A stretch of 43,809 nucleotides of DNA from an uncultured Polaribacter sp. GTDB lineage: Bacteria; Bacteroidota; Bacteroidia; Flavobacteriales; Flavobacteriaceae. Position numbers and translations under genes: made by a program. Below, piece after piece: positions 1 through 10,062 of the stretch. Where the stretch lies: positions 1-43,809 of the forward strand of contig NZ_CANLXV010000017.1 of the NCBI RefSeq assembly GCF_947495205.1, given 5' to 3'. Under the pieces are notes generated by a model. That model did not search any database and was not told where the DNA came from. It saw nothing but the letters and a program-made list of their open reading frames with translations. The number at the start of each line of letters is the position of its first letter. The stretch's first letter is position 1.

Positions 1-87
1 TTTCAGTACTTTAATTTACTAAAAATCTATCTTTTTTGCTAATAAAATCTATCTAAATATTAATCGAACTCGGGTTAAAAAAAGAAA

Positions 88-1065
88 CTAAATAATAAAT
101 ATTTCTTTATTATGCCATTGAAGTGATTCCACAGAGGGAAACCAAGAAGTTTTCTCAGGAAGAATTATTCTTTTACCATTAAATTGAGATAAAGAGAATA
201 CAGAATTATTTTCATTTACTACTGGAGAAATTCTTACTACATAATCTTTGTTTATAGTAATTAAGCCTCTATCAAATGCTCTATGTAAATTAGGTGATAA
301 AGATATTCCATTTGGTATTGTATCATCATTAGAAATGCTGAAAGGTACTATATGGCAAGCATCAATCATTTGAGCGTTTGTAGAGGATTCTATTTTCATT
401 TGAGAAATACAACAGCTATAATTATAAATTTTAGGAATTGTTTTTTTAAACAAACCACCTCTTATAAAAAGTTCCTCCTCAAATTTATCTTCATCTAAAG
501 TTGCTCTTAATTCATCTAAGCTGTTTTGATACTCTATTTTTTCTTCATTTAAAATTTGATACTCTATTTTTTCTTCTTCAACATTAATATTATTGAAACT
601 AAAATTTGATTTAGTATTTGGAAAATAATTATTTAATAAATTTTCAACAAAAAATAACCTATTAACAGATTCTGATAGAAGTAAAAATAAATCCTTATCT
701 ATTTCTGCAAATGCTATAGTTTCTTTTAAGCTTTTGAAACTTTTAATACTTTTGGACTTAGTGATTTTAAGTTTCATTGATGGTTGTGTTACTAAATACC
801 AAAAAGGCTCACTTCTCATATGAAAAAAAGGAAGTGCAAAATTAGTAATGTGTTTACTATCTACTAATAGATTCCAGAAATTGTTAAATGATAATAGTAA
901 TTCAGGAGTAATAAAAATTCTATTTGAATTAATATTCCCCTTATCTATTTGCTGAATTATAGCAAGTAATAAAATAGGTTTATGAGGAGCTCTGCCTAAA
1001 TTTTTATTATATCCTCTGTTTAGAGAATTAAAATTCGTAATAAATTTTGATAAGATTTCTGACAT
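88..1065 (-). CDS. HNH endonuclease, candidate modification-dependent (type IV-like) restriction enzyme
   Basis: A 325-residue protein with two visible parts. The C-terminus is an HNH nuclease of the HNH_2 type: a CC pair near residue 220, a core 'DACHIVPFS' at about 235-241, and 'NGISLSPNLHRAFDRG' at about 253-268, which supply the His-Asn-His residues. The N-terminus (about 20-95) has 'GRAPHKPILLLAI', a run of helices and 'LPFFHMRSEPFWYL'. This resembles the sulfur-binding domain of ScoMcrA/SprMcrA phosphorothioate-dependent nucleases. A Glu/Lys-rich linker (about 160-200) contains a short repeat, 'EEKIEYQ' twice. No methyltransferase or dnd gene is adjacent, so a stand-alone restriction enzyme fits better than a type II pair. 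The HNH assignment is firm. The sulfur-binding assignment is inference from a remembered motif. Confidence 0.85.
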   Translation of the reverse strand: MSEILSKFITNFNSLNRGYNKNLGRAPHKPILLLAIIQQIDKGNINSNRIFITPELLLSFNNFWNLLVDSKHITNFALPFFHMRSEPFWYLVTQPSMKLKITKSKSIKSFKSLKETIAFAEIDKDLFLLLSESVNRLFFVENLLNNYFPNTKSNFSFNNINVEEEKIEYQILNEEKIEYQNSLDELRATLDEDKFEEELFIRGGLFKKTIPKIYNYSCCISQMKIESSTNAQMIDACHIVPFSISNDDTIPNGISLSPNLHRAFDRGLITINKDYVVRISPVVNENNSVFSLSQFNGKRIILPEKTSWFPSVESLQWHNKEIFII

Positions 1066-1128
1066 ATCGTTTTACTTCTATAGAGAGGCGGAGTAAATTG
1101 CTATCAAAAAGAAAAATTCCTTTCAACC

Positions 1129-1136
1129 CAAATATA
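1129..1136 (-). promoter_or_regulatory. Bacteroidota -7 box for the HNH gene
   Basis: TATATTTG on the minus strand matches the Bacteroidota -7 consensus TAnnTTTG. It lies about 64 nt upstream of the HNH start codon. No convincing -33 TTG is seen at the usual spacing. Confidence 0.4.
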
Positions 1137-1417
1137 CAATTAAAATATTGCATTTTTTGATATAGCGTAAGATGATAACATTTTAGAAATATATATTTTC
1201 ACTTATAACAAACTTCTTACAGAAGGCTCACTTAAACCACACTAATTTTACTGTGGTTTTTTGTTTTTAATAAGTATATTTTTTAGCTTTTTTATTCTTC
1301 TTTAAAGTCATTTTAAAAATCACATTAAAAACCTATACATTATATGATACCGCAACTTAGCTGCTGTCTATTCAGTTTTCTTTTATAAAGTTTTGACTTC
1401 ATCATAAAATAAAACAA
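1137..1417. other. Non-coding stretch with an orphan terminator
   Basis: No ORF with coding character is visible on either strand. The only structure is the hairpin at 1234-1265, listed separately. Confidence 0.5.
1234..1265 (+). terminator. Orphan hairpin terminator
   Basis: An 8-bp perfect stem, AAACCACA with TGTGGTTT, has a 10-nt loop and is followed on the plus strand by a long T tract. The T tract indicates plus-strand use, yet no plus-strand gene precedes it. It could also serve the minus-strand microprotein gene at 1418, though the T tract on that side is only three bases. Confidence 0.45.
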
Positions 1418-1585
1418 CTATCTTTTCCAAGTGCCTCCGTATTTATAATTTGCATTGTCTTTTTTTACACTTAATAAACATGTTTTACATACAAATACCC
1501 ATGTTTTTGGATTTTTATACTGTATTCTATACATGACATCAAAATTGAGCTTACAAATTTCACAATTTTTAATTCTCTTACTCAT
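1418..1585 (-). CDS. Small zinc-ribbon-like protein (55 aa)
   Basis: ATG at 1583-1585, stop TAG at 1418-1420, 55 codons. The product starts MSKRIKNCEICK and ends KYGGTWKR. It has two Cys-x2-Cys pairs, 'CEIC' at residues 8-11 and 'CKTC' in the middle, spaced like a small zinc ribbon. The 'YKYGGTWK' ending recurs, as I recall, in small flavobacterial hypothetical proteins. Basic residues dominate, so nucleic-acid or ribosome contact is possible, but no function is known. It stands alone between the HNH gene and the pfkA-gap operon. Its short length would exclude it from many ORF screens; the paired cysteines are the main evidence that it is real. Confidence 0.72.
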   Translation of the reverse strand: MSKRIKNCEICKLNFDVMYRIQYKNPKTWVFVCKTCLLSVKKDNANYKYGGTWKR

Positions 1586-1674
1586 AAAATAATTCTTTTA
1601 TTTTTGAATAGATATACAAAGGGAAATACCTCTTCTTTTTATAAAGATTTAAAGATACTTTTCGTTTTAAAAAT

Positions 1675-1707
1675 AAAAAAACCTGATAGTTAACTATCAG
1701 GTTTTTT
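1675..1707 (-). terminator. Terminator of the pfkA-gap operon
   Basis: A perfect 20-bp palindrome, CCTGATAGTT/AACTATCAGG, is flanked by A7 and T6. It lies 21 bp after the gap stop codon. The symmetrical A/T flanks would allow bidirectional function. Confidence 0.9.
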
Positions 1708-1728
1708 AAAAAATTATTTGAATAAATA

Positions 1729-2757
<1,029 letters not shown>

Positions 2758-3741
2758 TTATGTAGTCATAATATCAGAAACTCTTAAAAGTTCTTGATTT
2801 ATAGAATGACCTCCTTTTATAGCTTCTGCTATACTTGTACTTATTACTTCGTTATTTTGTAAACCAACCATTAGGTTTGTTTTACCATCTAATAATAATT
2901 CAACAGCTTTTACTCCTAGCCTACTTGCTAAAACTCTATCAAAACAAGATGGTGAACCACCTCTTTGCATATGGCCTAAGACAGATACTCTTACATCATA
3001 TTCTGGTAAATTTTGTTCTACATATTCTGCCAGTTCATATACGTTTTTACCAGATTTATCTCCTTCTGCAACTACAACAATACTAGAAGATTTACCTGTT
3101 CTTCTACTCTTTTTTAGAGATTCTAACATACGATCTAAACCTAAATTTTCTTCTGGTATAAGAATTTCTTCTGCACCTGCACCAACACCTGCATTTAAAG
3201 CAATAAAACCTGCATCTCTACCCATTACTTCAACAAAAAATAACCTGTTGTGTGAAGATGCTGTATCTCTAATTTTATCAATTGCTTCTACTGCAGTATT
3301 TAAAGCAGTGTCGTACCCTAAAGTGTGTGAAGTTCCAAAAATATCATTATCTATAGTTCCTGGAATACCAATTACAGGAAAATCATATTCTTCATTAAAA
3401 ATTACGGCTCCTGTAAAAGATCCATCTCCACCAATTACAACCATAGCTTCAATTTCGTTTTCTTTAAGTTGCTCGTAAGCTTTAGCTCTGCCTTCTTCTG
3501 TTCTAAATCCTGCAGATCTTGCAGATTTTAAAATGGTACCTCCTTTATTTATGATATTGTTTACGCTTCTTGCCGTTAGCTCAATAAAATCTCCTTCTAT
3601 TAAACCTTCATAACCTCTATAAATACCAACGCTACTTACTCTATAATAAGCACAAGCTCTAACTACAGAACGTATTGCTGCATTCATTCCCGGGGAATCT
3701 CCTCCAGAAGTCATTACTGCTATTTTTTTTATTTTCTTCAT
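2758..3741 (-). CDS. pfkA: ATP-dependent 6-phosphofructokinase
   Basis: A 327-residue enzyme that phosphorylates fructose-6-phosphate in the committed step of glycolysis. Family motifs are 'TSGGDSPGMNAAIR' at the N-terminus (ATP site), 'GGDGS' near residue 105, 'GIPGTIDNDI' with the catalytic Asp near 128-130, 'MGRDAGFIAL' and 'LGHMQRGGSP'. The glycine in 'GGDGS' is the residue typical of ATP-using rather than PPi-using enzymes. It is the first gene of a two-gene operon with gap. The upstream region, 3742-3960, must hold its promoter, but no clear TAnnTTTG was found there. Confidence 0.97.
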   Translation of the reverse strand: MKKIKKIAVMTSGGDSPGMNAAIRSVVRACAYYRVSSVGIYRGYEGLIEGDFIELTARSVNNIINKGGTILKSARSAGFRTEEGRAKAYEQLKENEIEAMVVIGGDGSFTGAVIFNEEYDFPVIGIPGTIDNDIFGTSHTLGYDTALNTAVEAIDKIRDTASSHNRLFFVEVMGRDAGFIALNAGVGAGAEEILIPEENLGLDRMLESLKKSRRTGKSSSIVVVAEGDKSGKNVYELAEYVEQNLPEYDVRVSVLGHMQRGGSPSCFDRVLASRLGVKAVELLLDGKTNLMVGLQNNEVISTSIAEAIKGGHSINQELLRVSDIMTT

Positions 3742-3960
3742 AATTATCTTTGGTAAATTTACTGTTTTTTAAAGACTTAAAATAATAAAACTACGAAAAC
3801 GTTTTAGCCAAATACACTATATTTTAAAAGGCTTTTCTTATAAAAATACTATAAAAACTATAAACCAAAAATCTGTATAAAACGTGCTTAAAAATAGTAT
3901 AAAAAGTTACTTAAAAAGAGGTGAAAAGTTGTTTTAAGAAAAAAAATAGGTAATGCGTAG

Positions 3961-6900
3961 TTAGTTTCCTTCAAAATTATCAAAAATCACCTTTTTAGGC
4001 TTTAGCGTGTCTTTTTTTATTTGTTTTTTAGATTGTTCAGCTTTCTTTCTTTTCGAACTTATTTTTTGAAGTAAATCGGAAAGTGTGTTAAAATTTACTT
4101 GATATGACAAACCAATACCTTGCGTATATCCTTGATCTTCTATGGTATATTGAATTTCATTTTGTCTGTTAAAAATTACACCTCTAAAGTTACCGTCTTT
4201 ATTTAAAATTACCTCTACTTTAACTTCACCAATAACGCTAGATTGTGTTTGTGTGCCAACGGGTACACCTACTTTACCATTTATTATAACTCTTTCTCCT
4301 ACTTGCGTGCTTACAGATAAATCTACTTGATTGTCTATATTTAATCGTTCTATATCGTTATCTGTTTGACCTTGTTGGTAATCTACACCCAACTGAAATT
4401 TACTGTCTGGACTGTTAAGAAGACTAGAAAAAGCATTGGCAATAGCACTAGAAGCTGTATTTGCTATTTGATTTGATGCATTGAAATTTACTCTATCTGG
4501 ATTTACAAAATTACCAAATGCTAATAAAGAAATAAACTGAGTTGTTTTTTCGTTTACATTATTATCATTTAAAATAAACTCTAACTCACTAGCAATTGTA
4601 GGGTCTACATTGGTTAATAAAATATCTAATTCTTGTTTAGAATTGAACAAACCACCAGAAATTCTTGCTACTAAATCTACCTCTATATTTCTATTAGAAT
4701 TAAAATTTTCTAATAAAACACCTGGGTTTGCTTTTGCTTTATAAACAGCGGTTACGTCTAAATTCGCATCTGCTGGATCTCCATTCCAAGAAAGTGTACC
4801 TCCTTTTTGTATTACAAAAGGTTTGTTTACAAAACCACCATATTTAAAATCGTACACTCCACTATCTACCACATAATCGCCATACATATTAAATTTACCA
4901 CGTGTATTTATTTCTATTTGTAAATTACCTGCACCTTTACCAGATAATTGACTGCCATAAACCTCATCTATAACCACTTGTGCTACAGCATCTTTAGTTA
5001 CTTCTAAACCAATATTTAAACTTAAACCTTTTAATGCTTCTAAAGCAACTTCTTGTTGCCTATCTTCTACAACTGTTTCTTCTGTTTTAAAATGAATTAA
5101 ATTAAAACTATCTACCGTTTCCACATCTTTTAAAGGCAAAACAAAAATAGTTCCAGGCATTGTTTTTGCATTAATATCTATGGTTAATCTATCTGTTAAG
5201 CCATAAACATCTGCTTTACCATCTATATAAGCAGCTCCGTAATATAGGGCATCTTCTGTGTTTTTTGTATCTAAAACTAAAAGATTATCACTTTCTATGG
5301 TTAAATCTAAATACCATTTTTCAAAATTTAAATGCGATATATTTCCTTTTAAAATACCCGTTGTTTGTTTTTGAGAGTCTTTTAATTTAAAATCTTCAAA
5401 AACAAAAGACTGTTCTAGGAGTGTAATTACAGATTCTCCTTCAAAATTATAATCAACATTTAAATAAGGAAATTTTAAACCCGCATTTTTAAGACGCAAT
5501 TCACCATCCATATCTGGGTTTCTTAAAAAACCTCTTAATGTAAAGTTACCAGATGCTGTGCCTCTTAAAGAAGATAGTACATCTTGCCCTAGAGGACTAA
5601 ATGCACTTAATTGAAAACCTTGCATAAAAACCTCTAAATCTATAATTGGTCTGGTAGCAGAAAAATCTAAAGAGCCAACTGCACCAATACTTTCTACGTC
5701 TTTATTTTCTATTGCTAAATTTACCTTATATTTTTCGTAGGAATTATCTCCTTTAACATCCAATAATAAATCTCCTTGTTTAAAGTTATTAATTTCAAAA
5801 TCTTTGATAGATAAGGATGCCTCTGGAGCATAATCCCCTTCTTTTTGCACAAAATCTAAATGACCAGAAAGCGCTCCTTTTAATGCTAAACTGTCTATTT
5901 CCGGTAAAAAACTTTCTAATTTTACCTTTGTAAAATCTGCTAGTAAAATCTTGTTATTGGTTCCTTTTAAGTTTCCTGTAAATTCTATTTTCTGTTCTCC
6001 AGAAACTAGTTTAAACTGACTAAAACTAAATTCATTTGTATTAATATCAAAAGTAACTTTGTCTGTATTTGTTTTATTTGGGTTGATGTTCCAAGTGTTC
6101 TCTTTAAAAATAAAAGATGATTTTTCAAAACCAACCACAGACTTTCCTTCTGGATTAAAAGTGTAGAAAAAATCTAGATTAAAATCTTCATTATTCTTTT
6201 TACCACCTTTAAACTTAGATTTAAAAAACAAAGTATCATTTCTAGTAAGGTTAATTAAGCTTAACTTGGATACATTATAATAATCTGTATTTACCTCTTT
6301 TGCAGACAAAAAAGTATTGTATAAAGGATTTTTATTATCTGTTCTTAAAGAAATATTTTTAATTTCATTGCCGTAAACGGAAACTTTTGGAGAGTTTAAG
6401 TTTAATCGAAATAATTTTTTATCAGCATTTATTCTACCTTTAATTTTAGTATTATCATCAATATAAACATCGGCAAAAAAAGTATTAATTACTTTATTAT
6501 AAATCTCAAAATTAAAGTCTAAAAACTGGTTGGGTTGCACATTATAAGGGTTGTAATTGGTATAAATACTTCCTAATGCATTTTGTGCTACTTTGGGTAA
6601 ATCTGAAAAAGAAAATTTACCAGAAATTTTACCATTAACAATATCTTTAGAAGCAACTTGTATTGTTTTAATACTATCTTTTATAGAAGAGGTTACTGTA
6701 AACTCTTTAAAAGAGTGCTCTTTTTCTGGATTGGTATAAAAAACATTATTAAATTTTGCTTTTCCAAGAATATCATCAAGTGTATTCCCTTCTATATCTA
6801 TTGCAATTTTTCCTTTTACAATTGCAGTGCTATCTCTTGTAAATAAATTGGTTTCTTTTAAATTTAAATAGGTAATATCTGCACCAAAATCAAATTTTCT

Positions 6901-8394
6901 GGTTGCTTTAGAAAGATCTGCCAATCCTTTAAAGTTCATTTTAAAATTTGCATCGTCAATTACCAAATCACCATCAAATTTATTGTTTTGATACTGTCCG
7001 TTTGCAATAATATTTTGATAGGTATAATTTTTAAAATCTAGTTTAGAAACATTACCTTTAAAAGCTGTATTAATATTGCCTAAAGTAAAACCACTACCGT
7101 TTACAAAGCCATTTAAAGAAACTTTACCAAATATTGGGTTGTTAAAAAAAGTCCCCATTTTAAAATTGATAAGCTCTAAATCTCCTATATATGAAGCTTT
7201 AGCTATATTATCAATTTTGTCTATTTCTAGGTCAGAAATTATAGTTCCTAGTCGTGAATTCATCTTTACAGACGCTTCTATTTGCGTAGGAGTAACTTTT
7301 ACACCTCCATTTATTTTAAATTTACCAAATTTCGCAAATTCTGTTGGTAATGTTTTACCCAAAACATTTGGCAAAACGTTTTTTAACTCGTTGTATGTGG
7401 CCGATAAATTTTTGAAATCCCCTTCAAAAACAAATCCTCTAGCGGTATTTACTGCATTTACAAAAGACAAATCTCCTATAATTTCAATTCCTTTTTTGGT
7501 ATTCAGTTTTAGATTCTTTAAATCGAAATTATTTAATTTTCCATTCATATTTCCCGAAAAAGTAATTACATCAGTTCCGTTTAATTCTTTATAGAACTTT
7601 TTTAAATCGGTTATTTTAAGTTTACTTTCTTCAAAATTTGCAGTAATATTTACTTTATCCGTAAAACTTGCCAAATCTTCTTTGCTATACGTAAATAAAA
7701 TATTGGCTTTAAGTTTAGAATTTTTAGTAGCTAACGTGGTTTCATCAAAATTCATTTGTGCTTTTGTAAAAGCATAATTGGTTGTTAAATTAGTAACCTC
7801 TAAACCCTGATTGGTTTTAAAATATACACCTCTAGTTTTTGCAGAGATTTTTGCTCCTACAACAGCTAAATCTTGTAAATTACCACCAATATTAGATGCT
7901 GAAAACAATAATGGGTTGTCTTTATTTTGATTAATTAGCTTAAAATTTAGATGTTGTACATAAACATTATCGGCCTTTAAAATAAATGGTGGTGCTAAAG
8001 AATCTTTAGGTTTATTAGATTTTAAACTATTTATAAAAACACCCATATTATCTATGTTTTCCCCTTTATAGGTTTTCATATAATAATAACCATTTTCTAG
8101 AGTAATATCATCTAATAAAACCTTAGTATCTAATATTTTTTTTGCACTTAAAATACTAGTGCTTAGTTTTTTTACATAAATTAAAGTGTCTTTATGATGG
8201 TCTTTAATTTCTATATTTTTAAGTTGTACGCTACCTAAAAAAGATAAATTAATTTTACCTACGTTAAGATCAACACCATAATCTTCATTTATTTTTTCTG
8301 AAACGTAATTTCCTAATTTGGTTTGAACAAATGACGTAGATAACAACACACTTAACAAAAGTAAAAAGAGTATAAAATACCCTAAAATTTTCAC
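3961..8394 (-). CDS. tamB: TamB-like translocation/assembly module protein (AsmA-like, DUF490 C-terminus)
   Basis: A 1477-residue envelope protein with one N-terminal membrane anchor (residues 1-20, very Leu-rich) and a long chain of beta-strand repeats typical of the AsmA/TamB bridge-like lipid-transfer group. The last ~400 residues are the TamB (DUF490) domain: 'GKGAGNLQIEINTRGKFNMYGDY', 'GTLSWNGDPADANLDVTAVY' and 'FRGVIFNRQNEIQY'. Proteobacterial TamB links the inner membrane to an Omp85 protein; here no tamA/BamA gene is adjacent. The start codon is GTG. The frame stays open for about 19 codons upstream without an ATG, so a non-ATG start a little further up is possible. It is divergent from tsaD. 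Confidence 0.9.
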   Translation of the reverse strand: MKILGYFILFLLLLSVLLSTSFVQTKLGNYVSEKINEDYGVDLNVGKINLSFLGSVQLKNIEIKDHHKDTLIYVKKLSTSILSAKKILDTKVLLDDITLENGYYYMKTYKGENIDNMGVFINSLKSNKPKDSLAPPFILKADNVYVQHLNFKLINQNKDNPLLFSASNIGGNLQDLAVVGAKISAKTRGVYFKTNQGLEVTNLTTNYAFTKAQMNFDETTLATKNSKLKANILFTYSKEDLASFTDKVNITANFEESKLKITDLKKFYKELNGTDVITFSGNMNGKLNNFDLKNLKLNTKKGIEIIGDLSFVNAVNTARGFVFEGDFKNLSATYNELKNVLPNVLGKTLPTEFAKFGKFKINGGVKVTPTQIEASVKMNSRLGTIISDLEIDKIDNIAKASYIGDLELINFKMGTFFNNPIFGKVSLNGFVNGSGFTLGNINTAFKGNVSKLDFKNYTYQNIIANGQYQNNKFDGDLVIDDANFKMNFKGLADLSKATRKFDFGADITYLNLKETNLFTRDSTAIVKGKIAIDIEGNTLDDILGKAKFNNVFYTNPEKEHSFKEFTVTSSIKDSIKTIQVASKDIVNGKISGKFSFSDLPKVAQNALGSIYTNYNPYNVQPNQFLDFNFEIYNKVINTFFADVYIDDNTKIKGRINADKKLFRLNLNSPKVSVYGNEIKNISLRTDNKNPLYNTFLSAKEVNTDYYNVSKLSLINLTRNDTLFFKSKFKGGKKNNEDFNLDFFYTFNPEGKSVVGFEKSSFIFKENTWNINPNKTNTDKVTFDINTNEFSFSQFKLVSGEQKIEFTGNLKGTNNKILLADFTKVKLESFLPEIDSLALKGALSGHLDFVQKEGDYAPEASLSIKDFEINNFKQGDLLLDVKGDNSYEKYKVNLAIENKDVESIGAVGSLDFSATRPIIDLEVFMQGFQLSAFSPLGQDVLSSLRGTASGNFTLRGFLRNPDMDGELRLKNAGLKFPYLNVDYNFEGESVITLLEQSFVFEDFKLKDSQKQTTGILKGNISHLNFEKWYLDLTIESDNLLVLDTKNTEDALYYGAAYIDGKADVYGLTDRLTIDINAKTMPGTIFVLPLKDVETVDSFNLIHFKTEETVVEDRQQEVALEALKGLSLNIGLEVTKDAVAQVVIDEVYGSQLSGKGAGNLQIEINTRGKFNMYGDYVVDSGVYDFKYGGFVNKPFVIQKGGTLSWNGDPADANLDVTAVYKAKANPGVLLENFNSNRNIEVDLVARISGGLFNSKQELDILLTNVDPTIASELEFILNDNNVNEKTTQFISLLAFGNFVNPDRVNFNASNQIANTASSAIANAFSSLLNSPDSKFQLGVDYQQGQTDNDIERLNIDNQVDLSVSTQVGERVIINGKVGVPVGTQTQSSVIGEVKVEVILNKDGNFRGVIFNRQNEIQYTIEDQGYTQGIGLSYQVNFNTLSDLLQKISSKRKKAEQSKKQIKKDTLKPKKVIFDNFEGN

Positions 8395-8456
8395 TATTTT
8401 TCTACCAAGCGTTTTAATAACTTTATTGTTTAAGTTTATATTTTTTCAAATGAAAT

Positions 8457-8490
8457 CAAAAGTAAGACCAGTATTACAAAGAAAGTGCAA
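8457..8490 (-). promoter_or_regulatory. Promoter of the tamB-like gene
   Basis: TACTTTTG on the minus strand (8457-8464) matches TAnnTTTG. A TTG (8488-8490) lies 23 bp upstream, at the long end of the flavobacterial spacing range. The leader would be about 55 nt. Confidence 0.4.
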
Positions 8491-8549
8491 ATTTAACAAA
8501 GAATTAAATTTCTGTACTTAAAAATAGAAATTCTAATTAAAAATAATTT

Positions 8550-8557
8550 TACTTTTG
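8550..8557 (+). promoter_or_regulatory. -7 box for tsaD
   Basis: TACTTTTG on the plus strand, 6 nt before the tsaD ATG, matches TAnnTTTG and implies a very short or absent leader. No -33 TTG was found at normal distance, so the call is tentative. Confidence 0.35.
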
Positions 8558-8563
8558 CTTTAG

Positions 8564-9589
8564 ATGAAAACTTCCATATATATATTAGGTATAGAATCTT
8601 CTTGTGATGATACAAGTGCTTCTATAATTTGTGATGGTAAAGTGCTTAGCAACGTTGTTGCCAACCAAGAAGTACACGCTAAATATGGCGGTGTAGTTCC
8701 AGAGTTGGCTTCTAGAGCACATCAACAAAACATTGTACCTGTGGTACAACAAGCGCTTTCTAAAGCAAAAATTACTAAAAAAGATTTATCTGCCATAGCT
8801 TTTACCAGAGGTCCTGGTTTAATGGGGTCTCTTTTGGTTGGTACTTCTTTTGCCAAATCTTTGGCATTAGGTTTAGAAATACCATTAATTGCCGTTAACC
8901 ATATGCAAGGTCATATTCTTGCTCATTTTATTAAAGATGAAGAGGCTAAAAACCCTAGTTTCCCTTTTTTATGTCTTACTATAAGTGGTGGCCATACCCA
9001 AATTGTAAAAGTTTCTGATGTGTTTGACATGGAAATTTTAGGCGAAACTATAGATGATGCCGTTGGTGAAGCTTTTGATAAGTCTGCTAAAATTTTAGGT
9101 TTACCTTATCCTGGAGGTCCTTTAATAGACAAATATGCGCAATTAGGAAACCCAAAAGCTTACCAATTTACCAAACCAAAAGTAGGCGATTTAGATTTTA
9201 GTTTTAGCGGTTTAAAAACAGGAATTTTATATTTTATTCAAAAACAACAGCGCATAAACCCTAGTTTTATTGAAGAAAATTTAAATGATATTTGTGCATC
9301 TATTCAATATACAATTGTAGAAATTTTAATTGAAAAATTAAAAAATGCTGTAAAACAAACGGGAATTAAACAAATTGCAATTGCTGGTGGTGTTTCTGCA
9401 AATTCTGCCATTAGAAAGCGTTTAGAACTGGCAGCAAAACATTGGGGCTGGTCTACCTACATTCCAAAATTTGAATACACAACAGACAATGCTGCAATGA
9501 TAGCTATAACTGGTTATTTAAAATACCTTAAAAATGATTTTTCTGAAATTTCTGTAACAGCAAAAGCAAGGTTAAAAGTAACGGAATAA
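8564..9589 (+). CDS. tsaD: tRNA N6-adenosine threonylcarbamoyltransferase TsaD
   Basis: A 341-residue Kae1/Qri7/YgjD-family enzyme that moves threonylcarbamoyl from TC-AMP to A37 of ANN-decoding tRNAs, working with TsaB, TsaC and TsaE. Seen here are 'LGIESSCDDTSAS' (phosphate loop), the iron-binding pair His113 and His117 in 'VNHMQGHILAH', 'TISGGHTQIVKV', 'DDAVGEAFDKSAK', 'LPYPGGPLIDK' and 'FEYTTDNAAMI' near the C-terminus (metal Asp). Length is normal. It converges with the DUF2721-type gene, the stops being only 5 bp apart, and diverges from the tamB-like gene. Confidence 0.97.
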   Translation: MKTSIYILGIESSCDDTSASIICDGKVLSNVVANQEVHAKYGGVVPELASRAHQQNIVPVVQQALSKAKITKKDLSAIAFTRGPGLMGSLLVGTSFAKSLALGLEIPLIAVNHMQGHILAHFIKDEEAKNPSFPFLCLTISGGHTQIVKVSDVFDMEILGETIDDAVGEAFDKSAKILGLPYPGGPLIDKYAQLGNPKAYQFTKPKVGDLDFSFSGLKTGILYFIQKQQRINPSFIEENLNDICASIQYTIVEILIEKLKNAVKQTGIKQIAIAGGVSANSAIRKRLELAAKHWGWSTYIPKFEYTTDNAAMIAITGYLKYLKNDFSEISVTAKARLKVTE

Positions 9590-9594
9590 AAACA

Positions 9595-10002
9595 TTACTT
9601 TTTCTTTAAATGTTCTTCTATATCTGCAATATGATGTTGTAATGCTTGTGCAGAAATTTGAATTTCTTTTATGAGCAATGCTAAAGAAATAATTAGCAAA
9701 ATTAGCGCAAAACCAAAAATATATACAGCAATTATTTGTTGATGAATATATATTAAAAACATAGTTAACACACATAAAAGTAAACTAGAAATACCAAAAA
9801 TTTGCATAAATCTAGTTAGTGTTAATCGTAACTTTAAATTTTTAATTTGCCTTAACAAAGCATCATCTTGTTTTTGTAGATAAATATCATGCAAATTTCT
9901 AATAACAGTTGCATACGCCAAAAATCGATTTGTGTATGCCAACATAATTAAAGAAATTGCAGAGAATAATAAGGCTGGTGTTGTTAATGTTAGTTGTTCC
10001 AT
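9595..10002 (-). CDS. DUF2721-type small membrane protein
   Basis: About 135 residues when started at the internal ATG giving 'MEQLTLTTPALLF'. The frame is open to 10023 with another ATG, but a TAnnTTTG-like box (10011-10018) lies between the two, favouring the shorter form. Three hydrophobic segments are visible: near the N-terminus ('LTTPALLFSAISLIMLAY'), mid-protein ('FMQIFGISSLLLCVLTMFLI') and just after it ('AVYIFGFALILLIISLALL'). A charged loop 'YLQKQDDALLRQIKNLKLR' and a C-terminal coiled-coil-like helix are also present. The pattern matches DUF2721 membrane proteins of unknown function. Confidence 0.75.
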   Translation of the reverse strand: MEQLTLTTPALLFSAISLIMLAYTNRFLAYATVIRNLHDIYLQKQDDALLRQIKNLKLRLTLTRFMQIFGISSLLLCVLTMFLIYIHQQIIAVYIFGFALILLIISLALLIKEIQISAQALQHHIADIEEHLKKK

Positions 10003-10010
10003 AGAAAAAT

Positions 10011-10018
10011 CAAAATTA
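10011..10018 (-). promoter_or_regulatory. -7 box for the DUF2721-type gene
   Basis: TAATTTTG on the minus strand fits TAnnTTTG and ends 8 nt before the preferred ATG (10000-10002). It argues against the upstream in-frame ATG at 10023. No -33 element seen. Confidence 0.3.
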
Positions 10019-10062
10019 ATCAATTTAAAAGAACCCTTATAGAATTTTATTACATTTACTAC

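Noticed and set aside
61..80. T-loop-like GTTCGATTA on the minus strand suggesting a tRNA end
   Set aside because: The flanks do not pair as a T arm and no acceptor or anticodon stem can be built.
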